From NCBI RefSeq assembly GCF_001314875.1, contig NZ_LJZS01000004.1, positions 186,001 to 250,000 of the forward strand: a stretch of DNA of 64,000 nucleotides, written 5' to 3'. This document shows, in pieces, positions 16,797-26,073 of this stretch. The position numbers were made by a program, and so were the translations under genes. How positions within the stretch are numbered: position 1 is the first letter of the stretch; the number at the start of each line of letters is the position of its first letter. Under the pieces are notes generated by a model. That model made no database searches. It was not told the origin of the DNA and worked only from the letters and a program-made list of their open reading frames with translations. This DNA comes from Halomonas sp. HL-48. Its GTDB lineage: Bacteria > Pseudomonadota > Gammaproteobacteria > Pseudomonadales > Halomonadaceae.

Positions 16797-17558
16797 CTAC
16801 AAGGCATAGTTACTAAACACCTTAAGCTCTCGCTCGTGATACGGAACGTTTGGCAATGCCTTTCTCAGGTATTGGACATTTTCGTCAAAATTATGCGGCT
16901 GACAATAAAAGGTGCTATAAAAAAAGGTCTCTGTTCCATCTTCGTGAATGTCAGTAAAACGTAAACCAATTAAATTCCGCTTACGCCAAGCTACAATTTC
17001 TTCGGCTTCTCTCCATTCTATTTCTTTATGTTGACTTTTATTCTGCTTAGCCTGTTGCGTTCCCATCATCCACGCGATTAGGCCCATTCCCAATGGGCCG
17101 ATACCCGCAATCACCAGCGAAGGATCCATTAAAATAAGCACGCCCACGATGGGCAGCAGAATAATCGCAGACCATTTCAGGAAAGAAGCCGCCGCAGCCT
17201 CTTGCGGTTTCCATGAATACTCCTCAGCCAACGTTTCGGTAAAACGGTAAAACGGTAAAACGGTAAAACGGTAAAACGGTAAACAATAATGGTGGTTTGA
17301 TGAGTCATACTCATACCAAGAAGAAGACCAAATATAACCATCCCCCCAAGCAAAAAGAGAGAAAATCAACGTCTCTGCCATCAGGGACATTACATACCCA
17401 ACCCCAATGGCTAAGCATACTATTGGGATTAAAAAAATATTGCTGATTAACGTATTATAATTACGCGCCTTAATTTGCCAGCTCATTACGGCAGGCTCAT
17501 CGACATGCTTCCAGGGTATTTCAGGAATATAGTCCTGCTTGGGTTGAATAAACCACAT
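16797..17558 (-). CDS. Putative T6SS immunity protein, paralog 3, with compensated frameshift and 8-bp repeat
   Basis: The N- and C-terminal parts match the other paralogs (MWFIQPKQDYIPEIPWKH; SWKPQ...FLKWSAIILLPIVGVLILMDPSL). Between about residues 72 and 108 the frame is shifted: the expected 'GGMVIFGLLLGMSMTHQTT' block is present in the DNA but in another frame, and the reading frame is restored inside a (CGGTAAAA) repeat at 17237-17284. The translated product instead reads 'GYIWSSSWYEYDSSNHHYC' and repeats 'PFYRFT'. The second membrane helix is thus lost, and the protein may be non-functional or phase-variable. Confidence 0.65.
   Translation of the reverse strand: MWFIQPKQDYIPEIPWKHVDEPAVMSWQIKARNYNTLISNIFLIPIVCLAIGVGYVMSLMAETLIFSLFAWGDGYIWSSSWYEYDSSNHHYCLPFYRFTVLPFYRFTETLAEEYSWKPQEAAAASFLKWSAIILLPIVGVLILMDPSLVIAGIGPLGMGLIAWMMGTQQAKQNKSQHKEIEWREAEEIVAWRKRNLIGLRFTDIHEDGTETFFYSTFYCQPHNFDENVQYLRKALPNVPYHERELKVFSNYAL
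17237..17284. repeat. 8-bp tandem repeat (CGGTAAAA)x5 plus CGGTAAAC inside an immunity gene
   Basis: Five exact copies of CGGTAAAA are followed by one copy with a final C. Read on the minus strand they encode repeated Tyr/Phe-Arg-Phe-Thr. Because 8 is not divisible by 3, gain or loss of a unit changes the reading frame, as in contingency loci. The other three paralogs carry a single copy at this position. Confidence 0.9.
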
Positions 17559-17580
17559 GGTGAATGATCTCTTTTATCAA

Positions 17581-17690
17581 TCAGGCAGTCGGTAACGTCA
17601 GAGGCAAGCTTGCTGAGTTGTCCGTGTGACGGTAGCGTTTATCGATCTCGATCTACCCTTGGCTGGGAGTTGACTGATAGAAAGGAAAGG
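17581..17690 (-). pseudogene. Remnant of the T6SS effector C-terminus (distal copy)
   Basis: The last ~22 codons read 'IDKRYRHTDNSASLPLTLPT' before the stop, matching the end of the full effector (IDKRYQYADGSVTLPLTLP). Upstream the similarity fades and the frame is lost. It lies immediately in front of immunity paralog 3, with the same short spacer (TTTTATCAATCAGG on the plus strand) as the intact effector-immunity junction. Confidence 0.75.
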
Positions 17691-17761
17691 TGAAAGCATG
17701 AGCGACATAGCAAGTCCTATTTTACTTCTGGTCTTAGGTAAACTTACCACGCCATCAGTGC

Positions 17762-18511
17762 TTATTCCGGCAGCGTCGCAAAATGCGAATGCACAACAAG
17801 TTTTCCTTCACGATAGGGCGTATTCGGGAGACGCTGCTTAAATATATCTAGACACTTCTCAAAATCTTTTTTATGACAATAAACTTTGCTATAAACAGAG
17901 TAATGCGAACCATCTTCATTATACCAAGTAAAACGCAGGCCAATCAGACAGCGCTTTCTCCAAACAGCAATATCTTCTGCATTTGGCCAATCTATCTCAT
18001 GGTATTCTTCATTGCGCACCATCGACTGATAACCTTTAGAATTACCCATCAAAGCCGCCATTACGCCAATTCCAACCGGGCCAATAGCGGCAATAATGAA
18101 ATCAGGATTAATAAACACCAAACACAACACCCCCAAACCGGAAATAATGGCCGTCCATTTCATCACCGGTTTGACCGAATCGATCTGCGGTTTCCAGGAA
18201 AATACCTCGATGCGCTTATCGGTTAAACGATAAACGATAATCGCCGTTTGATGGGTCATGCTCATGGTAATGAGTATACCAAAAACAAATATCCCTCCCC
18301 CACCTAGGACCGAAGCGAGTAGTGTAGCTTCTGCCAAAAACAAAAGTGAGCCAACACCTAAAATTATAAAAAACATAATAAAAAAAAGGATATTGGCAAT
18401 GAACGTATTGTAATCACGTGCACGAATCTGCCACGCCATCACCGCTGGTTCATCGGCATGCTTCCAGGGCATCTCTGCTACATAGTCCCGCTTAGGTTGA
18501 ATAAACCACAT
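17762..18511 (-). CDS. Putative T6SS immunity protein, paralog 2
   Basis: This 249-aa membrane protein begins with the same MWFIQPKRDYVAEMPWKHAD as paralog 1. Hydrophobic helices lie at about residues 38-62 and 66-90, followed by 'MSMTHQTAIIVYRLTDKRIEVFSW', another hydrophobic stretch (IISGLGLVLCLVFINPDF-like) and a soluble tail ending in HSHFATLPE. It is almost identical to paralog 1 in the central part but its tail differs, consistent with recombination between copies. It is preceded by a remnant of the effector C-terminus. Confidence 0.72.
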   Translation of the reverse strand: MWFIQPKRDYVAEMPWKHADEPAVMAWQIRARDYNTFIANILFFIMFFIILGVGSLLFLAEATLLASVLGGGGIFVFGILITMSMTHQTAIIVYRLTDKRIEVFSWKPQIDSVKPVMKWTAIISGLGVLCLVFINPDFIIAAIGPVGIGVMAALMGNSKGYQSMVRNEEYHEIDWPNAEDIAVWRKRCLIGLRFTWYNEDGSHYSVYSKVYCHKKDFEKCLDIFKQRLPNTPYREGKLVVHSHFATLPE

Positions 18512-18533
18512 GGTGAATACTCTCTCTTATAAA

Positions 18534-18905
18534 TCAGGTAGTCGGTAGTGTCAGAGACAGGGTCGATGAGCTATCTGCATATTGATAACGCTTATTGACC
18601 TCTACAACACTACTCTTATGGTCGGGCTCTTTTTCATAGAAGGGAAAGCGCAACTCCCCCTGGCTATCGCTGTAGATCGCTTCGTCATAGATGACTTCCA
18701 TTAAGAACGGCCGACCTTTGGGAAGTTGTTCCGCCGATAACCAGGCCTGCCATACTCGTAGCGGGTCATCCGCAGTATAAGAAAAAGACTCTTGTAGCTG
18801 CAGGGGCACTTCCGATGGCGGCGTAGTTTGAAAGCTATTCGAGGGGGCCCAAGACCCTGCCGCCAATCGCTCGGGTATTGGCGGGCAAAGCCAACTGCAC
18901 CTGGG
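18534..18905 (-). pseudogene. Remnant of the T6SS effector C-terminus (proximal copy)
   Basis: About 105 codons are collinear with the last part of the intact effector: 'ERLAAGSWAPSNSFQTTPPS', 'DDPLRVWQAWLSAEQLPKG', 'FLMEVIYDEAIYSDSQGELR' and a closing 'TLSLTLPTT'. Upstream, 'VQLALPA' is still recognisable but in another frame, after a short deletion, and beyond that the effector sequence ends. There is no start codon or N-terminal delivery region. It sits 22 bp before immunity paralog 2 exactly as the effector sits before paralog 1. Confidence 0.85.
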
Positions 18906-18952
18906 ATGATAGCTTTAGCGCCTTTCTATCAAGCGAATTAATATCGCCAAAA

Positions 18953-19702
18953 TCAAACATGATAGACGTCAAATTTCCCTTCAATTACCGGGGTGTCAGG
19001 AAGATTTTTTTTAAGATAGCTCAACACATCATCATATTTTTCTTTAGGAATAAATATTGCTTTAACAAAATTCTTCATTTCCTTTCCCGTTTCGGGATGC
19101 TGCCAGTATAAGTTCAAACCAATGATGCTTCTCTTTGAATAAGCATAGATATTCTGCGCATCCCGCCAAGCAACATTGTCTTCCATCTGATTGCGGGCCA
19201 TTGATTGATAGCCTTTAGAATTACCCATCAAAGCCGCCATCACGCCAATGCCAATAGGGCCAATTGCGGCAATAATAAAGTCAGGATTTACCAATACCAA
19301 ACACAATACCCCCGCTCCGGAAATAATGGCCGTCCATTTCATTACCGGCTTAACCGAGTCAATCTGTGGTTTCCAGGAAAATACCTCAATGCGATTATCG
19401 GTTAAACGATATACGATAATAGTAGTTTGAAAAAAAATACTCATCGCTATAGGTATGCATGCAAGTAAAATCCCTATAGGTATTAGATTAACAATATCTA
19501 TCAACTCTCTCCCTCCACCTCCTTTAAATATCAATAGGGCAACGAAAAGTCCTCCAGCAGTAAGCCAAGCAAAAAAACCACAATTAGCTATAAAAACATT
19601 GTAATCTCGAGCACGAATCTGCCACGTCATCACCGCTGGTTCATCGGCATGCTTCCAGGGCATCTCTGCTACATAGTCCCGCTTGGGTTGAATAAACCAC
19701 AT
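18953..19702 (-). CDS. Putative cognate immunity protein of the VasX-like effector, paralog 1
   Basis: This 249-aa protein starts 18 bp after the effector stop codon, the usual place for a cognate immunity gene. It has two N-terminal hydrophobic segments (FIANCGFFAWLTAGGLFVALLIF; IVNLIPIGILLACIPIAMSI), the shared block 'TTIIVYRLTDNRIEVFSWKP', two more hydrophobic helices (IISGAGVLCLVLVNPDFIIA and IGPIGIGVMAALMG) and a soluble tail (VIEGKFDVYHV). An inner-membrane location fits protection against a membrane-targeting toxin. Immunity function is inferred from position and topology. Confidence 0.78.
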   Translation of the reverse strand: MWFIQPKRDYVAEMPWKHADEPAVMTWQIRARDYNVFIANCGFFAWLTAGGLFVALLIFKGGGGRELIDIVNLIPIGILLACIPIAMSIFFQTTIIVYRLTDNRIEVFSWKPQIDSVKPVMKWTAIISGAGVLCLVLVNPDFIIAAIGPIGIGVMAALMGNSKGYQSMARNQMEDNVAWRDAQNIYAYSKRSIIGLNLYWQHPETGKEMKNFVKAIFIPKEKYDDVLSYLKKNLPDTPVIEGKFDVYHV

Positions 19703-19720
19703 GGTGAATACTCTCTTTTA

Positions 19721-22700
19721 TCAATCAGGTAGTGGTAGTGTCAAAGGTAGGGTCACTGAACCATCTGCGTATTGATAACGCTTATCGATCTCTACAACAT
19801 CACTCTTATGGCTGAGCTCTTTTTCATAGAAGAGAAAGCGCAACGCCCCCTGGCTATCGCTGTAGATCGCTTCGTCATAGATGACTTCCATCAGGAATGG
19901 CTGGCCTTTGGAAAGTTGATCCGCCGATAACCAGGCCTGCCATATCCGTAGCGGATCGTCCGGGTTATAAGAAACAGACTCTTGAATCTGCAGGGGGATT
20001 TCCGATGGCGGTGTGGATTGAAAGCTACCAAAGGAGGCCCAGGACCCCGCAGTCAATCGCTCAGAGATCGTGATGGTTTCGCCAGACAAGCTGGCAGGCA
20101 AGGCTAGCTGCACCCAGTAGCCTTGTATGATAGGAACGCGTTTACCAGGAGAATACGGTGAGGACGTGCGGGAGGTGTCAAACTCTGCTCCCAGGGTAGT
20201 AACGGGTGTTAACTTGAGTGAAGGTTCAAGCAGCGCCTCATTCAAGGCGCGCAGTTCTGCACTGTTATCATCATCACTTCCTGTCCACTTATTGGCTTTA
20301 CCCCAAGTACTTTGATAGAGCCATAAGCGCACCCCTTCGCGACGGTAGTTTTCTGCCAACACCGAAAACAACAGATAGCCAACACTTAAAGTCAGCATTG
20401 CCCACCCCGCCCAAGGTGCCATTATCCAACCAAAGGCAAACCGGTGGCTCAATAATGCACCAACCAATTGAGCACCGCCCACGAGAAACATTCCAGACGT
20501 AGTACCAAATTTCGCCCATAGCGCTGCGCTTTCTTCAGTGGTTGTTGCATTTCTGGTCGACTGCCATATCTGCCAAGACTCCACTCCTGCTCCAATCGCC
20601 GCAAACGCGGCTAAACCGGCAACGCGACTAGCCAATCGCCCAGCTAGGCGTGAGAACTCTTTGCTTTCTGCAACTTTCAGCCAGCGCTGACTTCCAGCTT
20701 GCGTAACTTTTAAAGTACTTTTACCAAATGCTGCCGCACGATTAGCATGCCGTTGCCAATACGGTATTACCCAGAGCGACATCACAGCAGAGGTGGCGTA
20801 ACTTGCCTGGCTAGCCAGGGTGGTCATCTCTTCGCGGTCGACGCCATCTTTTTCCGCATCAAGCAGGGTATTGGTCACATTGGCTAGGTTAATCGCCGCT
20901 ATCAATAACGGTAGCCCACCGATGCCACGGGCATTTATCCAGCGCTGCATGCGCTGCCGCGCGGCGGCTGCGTTCGCCGTGGCCCTGCCAAACCGCTGCT
21001 GGTGTTGTTCGCGCAGTTCACCAAACCCAAGGTCAGCCAGCACGCCTGCGCTCGCTTGGCTACCACCCCCTGCGGTGAAGCGCTTGGGTTCGTTTAGCGC
21101 TAGCAAACGCTGCTCCTGTTCAAGGTGAGTGATTTCTCGATGGATATTGGCACGCCCCCTAGGTGACATAGGCAAGCTTAACCTGCCCTTGAGATGTGCC
21201 TTGGACTGCGATAAGCGCTGCATGTCACGTCGCCAGCGGCGGTGCTGTGCGCGTGCGGCGTCGTGTTGTTCTAAATAAAGGCCGTCATTATCAGGATGGA
21301 CGAAGGCCACCACCATGGTGATCGAGAGGTTTCTGACTAGCTGCTGCGAGGCGACTTGGGCACCCGCCCCAGCGGTAGGAAGCGCATGATAAGCAATGGA
21401 TTGCCAACTCGCCTTGCCCGCTCCGGCGGCGACTTGCTTGAGTACAGAGAAAGCCTCTTTGACAGGCGTCGCCAACGCTTGAAAAACGGCCGACTGTTGA
21501 ACATGTTCGTAGCCCAGGACAGTGTCAAGGTTAACGGCCACATTACCAAGGTTCAGCGCATCACTCAGTTCGATGGCGATTGCTTGATCATCTGGGTCAC
21601 CGGCTGCCAGCCACTGGGCCGCCACTTGATCCAGAGCTTGTGCCAACACTGGTGAAAAGTTGAAGGGGCCGGTGCCCACCAGCGTAGCGCGCTCACGCAA
21701 GGTGCGGGTTAGCCATTCACGGCCCGTTTCACTGGCCCCGATGACTTCGGCGATCAAAGCGACTAACTCCAGCAGACACTGGCTTTGCGCCTCATCACAG
21801 TTGTCATAAAAGAGTTCTTCCGCTTGAGCCGGTAACCGTTCAAGCCAGACGATAATATCGTTGAGGCTGGCATGCACATGACCACGTAACCGTTCTCGCT
21901 TGGGTTCGTAAGTGGTAAGAAAATCGACAGCCTCGTCATGATATACATCATCACGCCATGGGCGTTTGCTTCTCCATGCCTCCAGGTCCTCTCGGCTTGG
22001 CGGCTCGATCCCCAGGGCGGCTAAATTGGAATCGATCGTATCAAGCCGTTCTTCATGATGACGCTCTAGGGTGGAGCCCTGCTGCCCAAAGGGAGAGCCG
22101 CGGTTAACGGCGCTAGACAGTTCCTGGGCCTCTAGGGCTTCCAACCGCTGCTGAAGCAGTTCCTGTGCCTGCCGATGCCGTTCTGGATCATCGCGTACGT
22201 CTTCGGGTAATTCGCTATCGTCAGGGCCGCATAACAGTTGCGTGACCGAGGCCATCTCTAATCGATGCCCATGCTCATCGAGAAACGCTTCTAACTCCAT
22301 TTCGCGCCCGGCCAGTGCCATGTGTAGATCGTTAACGATCCCTAAATCGTCATCAAGGGCTATAAAGAGTGCTTCGTCGTGTTTCTCAACGTCTGCTAGC
22401 ACGCTGTCCTGGGTGATTTCAGGTTTGACCTTGAGCAGCTCGTAGAGGCTGTCATCTTCGACTAAGCTATTTTCGGCATCATTATCCCGCTCAATGGTCG
22501 AGACCGTGGTGGTGGTAAAACCATCGGCCGCACCATTAGGCGTGATATCCGCCACGTGCTTGGCAAGTTGGGTTAAAGGGCCTACGTGGGCAGTGAGTGA
22601 CGTTCCGTCTGCGGTGGCGTTCAATGCTGCCATCGGGTCAAGGGGGCGCATCAAACGCTGACGTACTTCTGCATTTTCCAGCATGTGCTCGCGAATACGC

Positions 22701-23086
22701 TCGGTCCACTGTACCGATGAGTAAGCCAACGCCAGCGTCGCGCACGTCGAGTAAGTGAGCTTGGAGGCGCCGCTGAACGTGGCGCCTTCTACGCGGTATT
22801 CGTCAAGTCGTTGCTCTCCCTCTTCCTCCACCCAGACATAGAGCCAGCCGTCTCGCAGTTGTCGAAGCGTGTAGTCGCGGGTTTCGAGTGAAGGGTAATC
22901 TGGCCCCTGCCAATCATCGTCAATCGGATGTGGCGCTGGCGCATCTGCCTCGGTGGGCGCCTCGTCAATAGCGTAACGCACGGGGAAAATATCGATGTCG
23001 ATAAACAGTGGGCAGACACCGCCACCAAGGGGCGTTTCATCAAAGGCGGCATCGCGTGCCTGCGCTTGAACATCCGTGTTAGCCAT
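19721..23086 (-). CDS. T6SS effector, VasX / BTH_I2691-like (pore-forming type)
   Basis: This is a secreted antibacterial or anti-eukaryotic toxin of 1121 aa. The N-terminus 'GGGVCPLFIDIDIFPVRYAI' and 'TRDYTLRQLRDGWLYVWVEE' is the VasX N-terminal region of the BTH_I2691 effector family. The middle is long and helical. About residues 735-960 hold several hydrophobic segments (GGLPLLIAAINLANVTNTLL, SGMFLVGGAQLVGALL, WAGWAMLTLSVGYLLFSVLA), as expected for a colicin-like membrane toxin. The last ~110 residues are an exchangeable tail whose remnants recur downstream. The ATG overlaps the DUF4123 adaptor gene by 8 bp. Confidence 0.87.
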   Translation of the reverse strand: MANTDVQAQARDAAFDETPLGGGVCPLFIDIDIFPVRYAIDEAPTEADAPAPHPIDDDWQGPDYPSLETRDYTLRQLRDGWLYVWVEEEGEQRLDEYRVEGATFSGASKLTYSTCATLALAYSSVQWTERIREHMLENAEVRQRLMRPLDPMAALNATADGTSLTAHVGPLTQLAKHVADITPNGAADGFTTTTVSTIERDNDAENSLVEDDSLYELLKVKPEITQDSVLADVEKHDEALFIALDDDLGIVNDLHMALAGREMELEAFLDEHGHRLEMASVTQLLCGPDDSELPEDVRDDPERHRQAQELLQQRLEALEAQELSSAVNRGSPFGQQGSTLERHHEERLDTIDSNLAALGIEPPSREDLEAWRSKRPWRDDVYHDEAVDFLTTYEPKRERLRGHVHASLNDIIVWLERLPAQAEELFYDNCDEAQSQCLLELVALIAEVIGASETGREWLTRTLRERATLVGTGPFNFSPVLAQALDQVAAQWLAAGDPDDQAIAIELSDALNLGNVAVNLDTVLGYEHVQQSAVFQALATPVKEAFSVLKQVAAGAGKASWQSIAYHALPTAGAGAQVASQQLVRNLSITMVVAFVHPDNDGLYLEQHDAARAQHRRWRRDMQRLSQSKAHLKGRLSLPMSPRGRANIHREITHLEQEQRLLALNEPKRFTAGGGSQASAGVLADLGFGELREQHQQRFGRATANAAAARQRMQRWINARGIGGLPLLIAAINLANVTNTLLDAEKDGVDREEMTTLASQASYATSAVMSLWVIPYWQRHANRAAAFGKSTLKVTQAGSQRWLKVAESKEFSRLAGRLASRVAGLAAFAAIGAGVESWQIWQSTRNATTTEESAALWAKFGTTSGMFLVGGAQLVGALLSHRFAFGWIMAPWAGWAMLTLSVGYLLFSVLAENYRREGVRLWLYQSTWGKANKWTGSDDDNSAELRALNEALLEPSLKLTPVTTLGAEFDTSRTSSPYSPGKRVPIIQGYWVQLALPASLSGETITISERLTAGSWASFGSFQSTPPSEIPLQIQESVSYNPDDPLRIWQAWLSADQLSKGQPFLMEVIYDEAIYSDSQGALRFLFYEKELSHKSDVVEIDKRYQYADGSVTLPLTLPLPD

Positions 23087-24020
23087 CGGTTTCCTCGTCT
23101 ATAAATAGTGGTTCTTGGGAAAGTGATACGCCTTGAGGGGCGTTAGCGGCCGGGGTGCGGCTCCAAGCATCCAATGCATAAAGCTGATCTTGCCGGGAGA
23201 GGCGAGCGTCGTTAGGCGAATGCCGCGCCCAATCGGCATACAAGCCATCGCTCGCGGTCATATAGTCTTCGCCCCAGTTCAAGCTGAGCCCCACCCAGAT
23301 GGCGAGCTGTCGTTCCGTGCTGACTCCCCACGCGATGGCATCGTCTAAGCGGTCGTCAAGCCATTGACCGCGACCCTCACTCGGAAGGCGTTGCCATGCC
23401 TCGGCCGCATGCTCGCTAAAGTAATCCGTCAGGCGCTCCTTGAGTTGCCAGCGGGTCACCGCCTCAAGGGCCGTTAGCTGGTCACGCCCCATGGGTGGGA
23501 ACGTATCTGCCGTCGCTGTCTTCGTTGTCTCTGAGCTCACTTGAGACATAAAGGGCTGCCATGTGATGGGGCGCGGCGCGGCCCAATTAGGCGCCCAATC
23601 CGCCACCCACCACGTGTCGATGGGCCCCATGAGCGCCGCCGGAAGGTCATGCCCATAGCTGCTCAACCAGTGCCTGATGACCAGGGGATCCGCGAAGCGC
23701 AGTAGCTGCTCCTGCCCGCCTTCCACGTTAAACGTCACACACCGAGCCAGGTGATTGCTCAAGTCGCCCGTGCTTGCGGGGCTGCTCAGTAACGAAAGCG
23801 AACGATATAGTCTTTCGTCGTTAGCGTAAGCTTCCTCCGCCAGGCCATTGTTTTTAAGACGCACCAGAATTGGCCCCTGCTCAGCCAACGATGACCAGCG
23901 AGTCATCAAGTAGAGGGGCTCGATCTCGTCAAGGTCATCGCGGCTATACAAGCGCTGGAACGCATTGGGGTAACGAACCCCGTCCACCAACGCATGTGTG
24001 ATTGCCTGAGGGCGTTCCAT
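23079..24020 (-). CDS. DUF4123 T6SS effector chaperone/adaptor
   Basis: DUF4123 proteins load a specific effector onto VgrG. This 313-aa protein has the family layout: 'THALVDGVRYPNAFQRLY' at the N-terminus, 'ARCVTFNVEGGQEQLLRFADPLVIRHWL' in two blocks around residue 95-120, then 'WWVADWAPNWAAPRP'. The C-terminal half is Trp-rich and has 'RLSRQDQLYALDAWSRTP'. The start codon directly follows the VgrG stop and its end overlaps the effector start, so VgrG, adaptor and effector form one delivery module. Confidence 0.88.
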   Translation of the reverse strand: MERPQAITHALVDGVRYPNAFQRLYSRDDLDEIEPLYLMTRWSSLAEQGPILVRLKNNGLAEEAYANDERLYRSLSLLSSPASTGDLSNHLARCVTFNVEGGQEQLLRFADPLVIRHWLSSYGHDLPAALMGPIDTWWVADWAPNWAAPRPITWQPFMSQVSSETTKTATADTFPPMGRDQLTALEAVTRWQLKERLTDYFSEHAAEAWQRLPSEGRGQWLDDRLDDAIAWGVSTERQLAIWVGLSLNWGEDYMTASDGLYADWARHSPNDARLSRQDQLYALDAWSRTPAANAPQGVSLSQEPLFIDEETDG

Positions 24021-26072
24021 CTAGCTATTTCCCTGGTTTGTCTCTTCACAAATCTCACAGCTTGGCGGAGCCTTCAGCAGGGTTTTAAGCTGAGCAGGGC
24101 GATTGATAGGCGCAACAGCCTGGTGGCTCGCTGTCTCTGCCTCCATCGGTAATGTCGGCCCCTGCGCGGCCTGCCCACTGCCACTGCCTGGGCTCCCTCC
24201 AGAGTTGATCTTGACCTGTGGACCCACGATGGTGACGCCGCTGGGGTCAATTTTCAGGAAGCTGCCGCCTGCTTTTAGGGTGATTTCCGCGCCGGCTTCG
24301 ATCACCACCTTCATGCCTGCCTTGTGGTGCACTTCCTGCCCGGCTTCCATCAGGTGGGCTTGGCCGATCTTTTCGTGGCGGGTGCCGTCGATCATCAGGT
24401 GGTCGTCGCCGTCTACCTTCGTGTGACGATTGTTATGCACCGTGTGGTGATCGTCGTTGTCGATCTCACTGATGCGGTCGTTGTGCACCTTGAGGTGGCT
24501 GTCGCGGCGGATTTCTTCGGTGCGGTCGTTAAGGGTCAGCAGCTCCAGGTCTTTCTGGGCATGAAGCCAGATTTGTTCTTCGCCGGCCTGGTCTTCAAAG
24601 CGCAGTTCGTTGAAGCCTTCGGCCTTGTGGCTTTGGGTGCGCAGTACCGTGCGCGTTTTGTGTTCCGGCAGCGGGTACGGCGCGGTGTTGACCGCGTGAT
24701 AAGTACGCCCGGTGACCAGCGGCTGGTCAGGATCGCCTTCCAGAAACGAGACAATCACTTCGTGGCCAATACGCGGAATGGCGATGCTGCCGTAGCCGCC
24801 GCCTGCCCAACCCTGGGCGACCCGCACCCAGCAACTGGCCGTGTCGTTGGGTTCCGCGTAGCGGTCCCAGGGGAACTGGACCTTGACCCGGCCGTGTTCG
24901 TCGCAGTGAATCTCTTCGCCGTCGGGGCCAACCACGAAGGCCACTTGAGGGCCATCGACGCACGGTTTGGGATTGGGCGTGGCTCGCCAGGGGGCATCGC
25001 CGGGGATCAGCATGACCTGATTGTGGTAGCGGGTCATACCGTTGGCATCGCCCTGGGTGATGCCGTCTTCTTCCAGCGCCTGGGGCTGCTCACCGACGTG
25101 GCGTACTTCGATGACCTGCCAGTCGCGGTTGAGGCTGTCGGTGTCGTGGTCGGTCAGCGTGAAGCGCAGGCCGGGGGCGAGTTCGGGCAGGTCGCTTTCG
25201 GCGCTGGCAGCAATCGCCTCGCGACGCAGCTGTTCCAGGCGAATGCGGGTAAACGGCTCGCCGGAGGCATCCTGCTTGTAGCGGCCGGGGTAGTCGTAGT
25301 GTTCGTAGTCCACCTGCTGGCCGTGCTGCTCAACGTCGCGGCCGAGGTGGTCGTGGAGTTGCGCATAGGCGGGGTTTTTAAAGCTGTAGTCTTTCAGCGT
25401 GGCGGATGAACTCGCCACCCTCGCGGTATGGCTGAGCTTGCGTACATGGCGTGTGGGCGCGGTGCCACCGGCACGGCTGTGGTAGGTGCGTTCGCCCACG
25501 CTTGCCAGCACCTGTGGGTCGTCGGCAAAGATCAGCCGATGGGCGCCGCCGTCGCGTTCTTCAAATTCATGGAAATAAAACAGGCCCTCTTCGGCGGCCA
25601 GGCGCTCGATAAAGGCGAGATCCGTCTCGCGGTACTGCACGCAGTATTCGCGCTCGGGCAAGTCACGAGTGACCGCAAAAGAGACGTCAGTAATACCCCG
25701 CTCGTCGCACAGCGTATTGATGATGGTGAGCGGGTCGACCTTCTGGAAGATGCGCGAGTTGTGGCGCAGGGACAGCCGCCACAAAGCGGGGCGAAGCACC
25801 AGCGAGTAGAAGGTGCGGCGGTGACCACGGTCGCCGCGACCAAACTCGCTGACAATGCCGTGCACCCGGCGTAGCGGTTCGCCGTCCTGCCAGATGGTCA
25901 ATGACGCTTCACGATCCAGCAGCTCAGCCGCGTCCAGGCTGCCGTCGCGGCTGGCCAGGTTAAGCGCCAGCTCGAAAGGTTGGGAGAGCGCTTCGCGGTG
26001 GGTGAAGTCGATCACCGTGATGTCGTCGACGCCGGGTAGCGTCAGAGTAAATTGCAGTCCTGTGCTTGTCAT
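24021..26072 (-). CDS. vgrG: T6SS spike protein VgrG (TssI)
   Basis: VgrG trimers tip the Hcp tube. The gp27-like part covers about residues 1-370 (LEFTLTLPGVDDITVIDF-type start; 'EREYCVQYRETDLAFIERLAAEEGLFYFHEF' in two blocks). The gp5/OB-fold contains 'HCDEHGRVKVQFPWDRY' and 'WVRVAQGWAGGGYG', and the C-terminal beta-helix shows repeating 'HLMIDGTRHEK' units. The start at 26072 begins 4 bp after the last base read for PAAR and gives 683 aa. A short C-terminal extension ends in 'SCEICEE', with no evident toxin domain, which fits delivery through the separate adaptor. Confidence 0.95.
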   Translation of the reverse strand: MTSTGLQFTLTLPGVDDITVIDFTHREALSQPFELALNLASRDGSLDAAELLDREASLTIWQDGEPLRRVHGIVSEFGRGDRGHRRTFYSLVLRPALWRLSLRHNSRIFQKVDPLTIINTLCDERGITDVSFAVTRDLPEREYCVQYRETDLAFIERLAAEEGLFYFHEFEERDGGAHRLIFADDPQVLASVGERTYHSRAGGTAPTRHVRKLSHTARVASSSATLKDYSFKNPAYAQLHDHLGRDVEQHGQQVDYEHYDYPGRYKQDASGEPFTRIRLEQLRREAIAASAESDLPELAPGLRFTLTDHDTDSLNRDWQVIEVRHVGEQPQALEEDGITQGDANGMTRYHNQVMLIPGDAPWRATPNPKPCVDGPQVAFVVGPDGEEIHCDEHGRVKVQFPWDRYAEPNDTASCWVRVAQGWAGGGYGSIAIPRIGHEVIVSFLEGDPDQPLVTGRTYHAVNTAPYPLPEHKTRTVLRTQSHKAEGFNELRFEDQAGEEQIWLHAQKDLELLTLNDRTEEIRRDSHLKVHNDRISEIDNDDHHTVHNNRHTKVDGDDHLMIDGTRHEKIGQAHLMEAGQEVHHKAGMKVVIEAGAEITLKAGGSFLKIDPSGVTIVGPQVKINSGGSPGSGSGQAAQGPTLPMEAETASHQAVAPINRPAQLKTLLKAPPSCEICEETNQGNS

Positions 26073-26073
26073 T

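Noticed and set aside
17237..17284. Tandem repeat considered as a CRISPR array
   Set aside because: The 8-bp units are contiguous with no spacers; it is a microsatellite inside a coding frame.
24324..25409. 361-codon open frame on the plus strand opposite vgrG
   Set aside because: It is antisense to a certain VgrG gene with all its motifs; the long frame comes from high GC codon usage.
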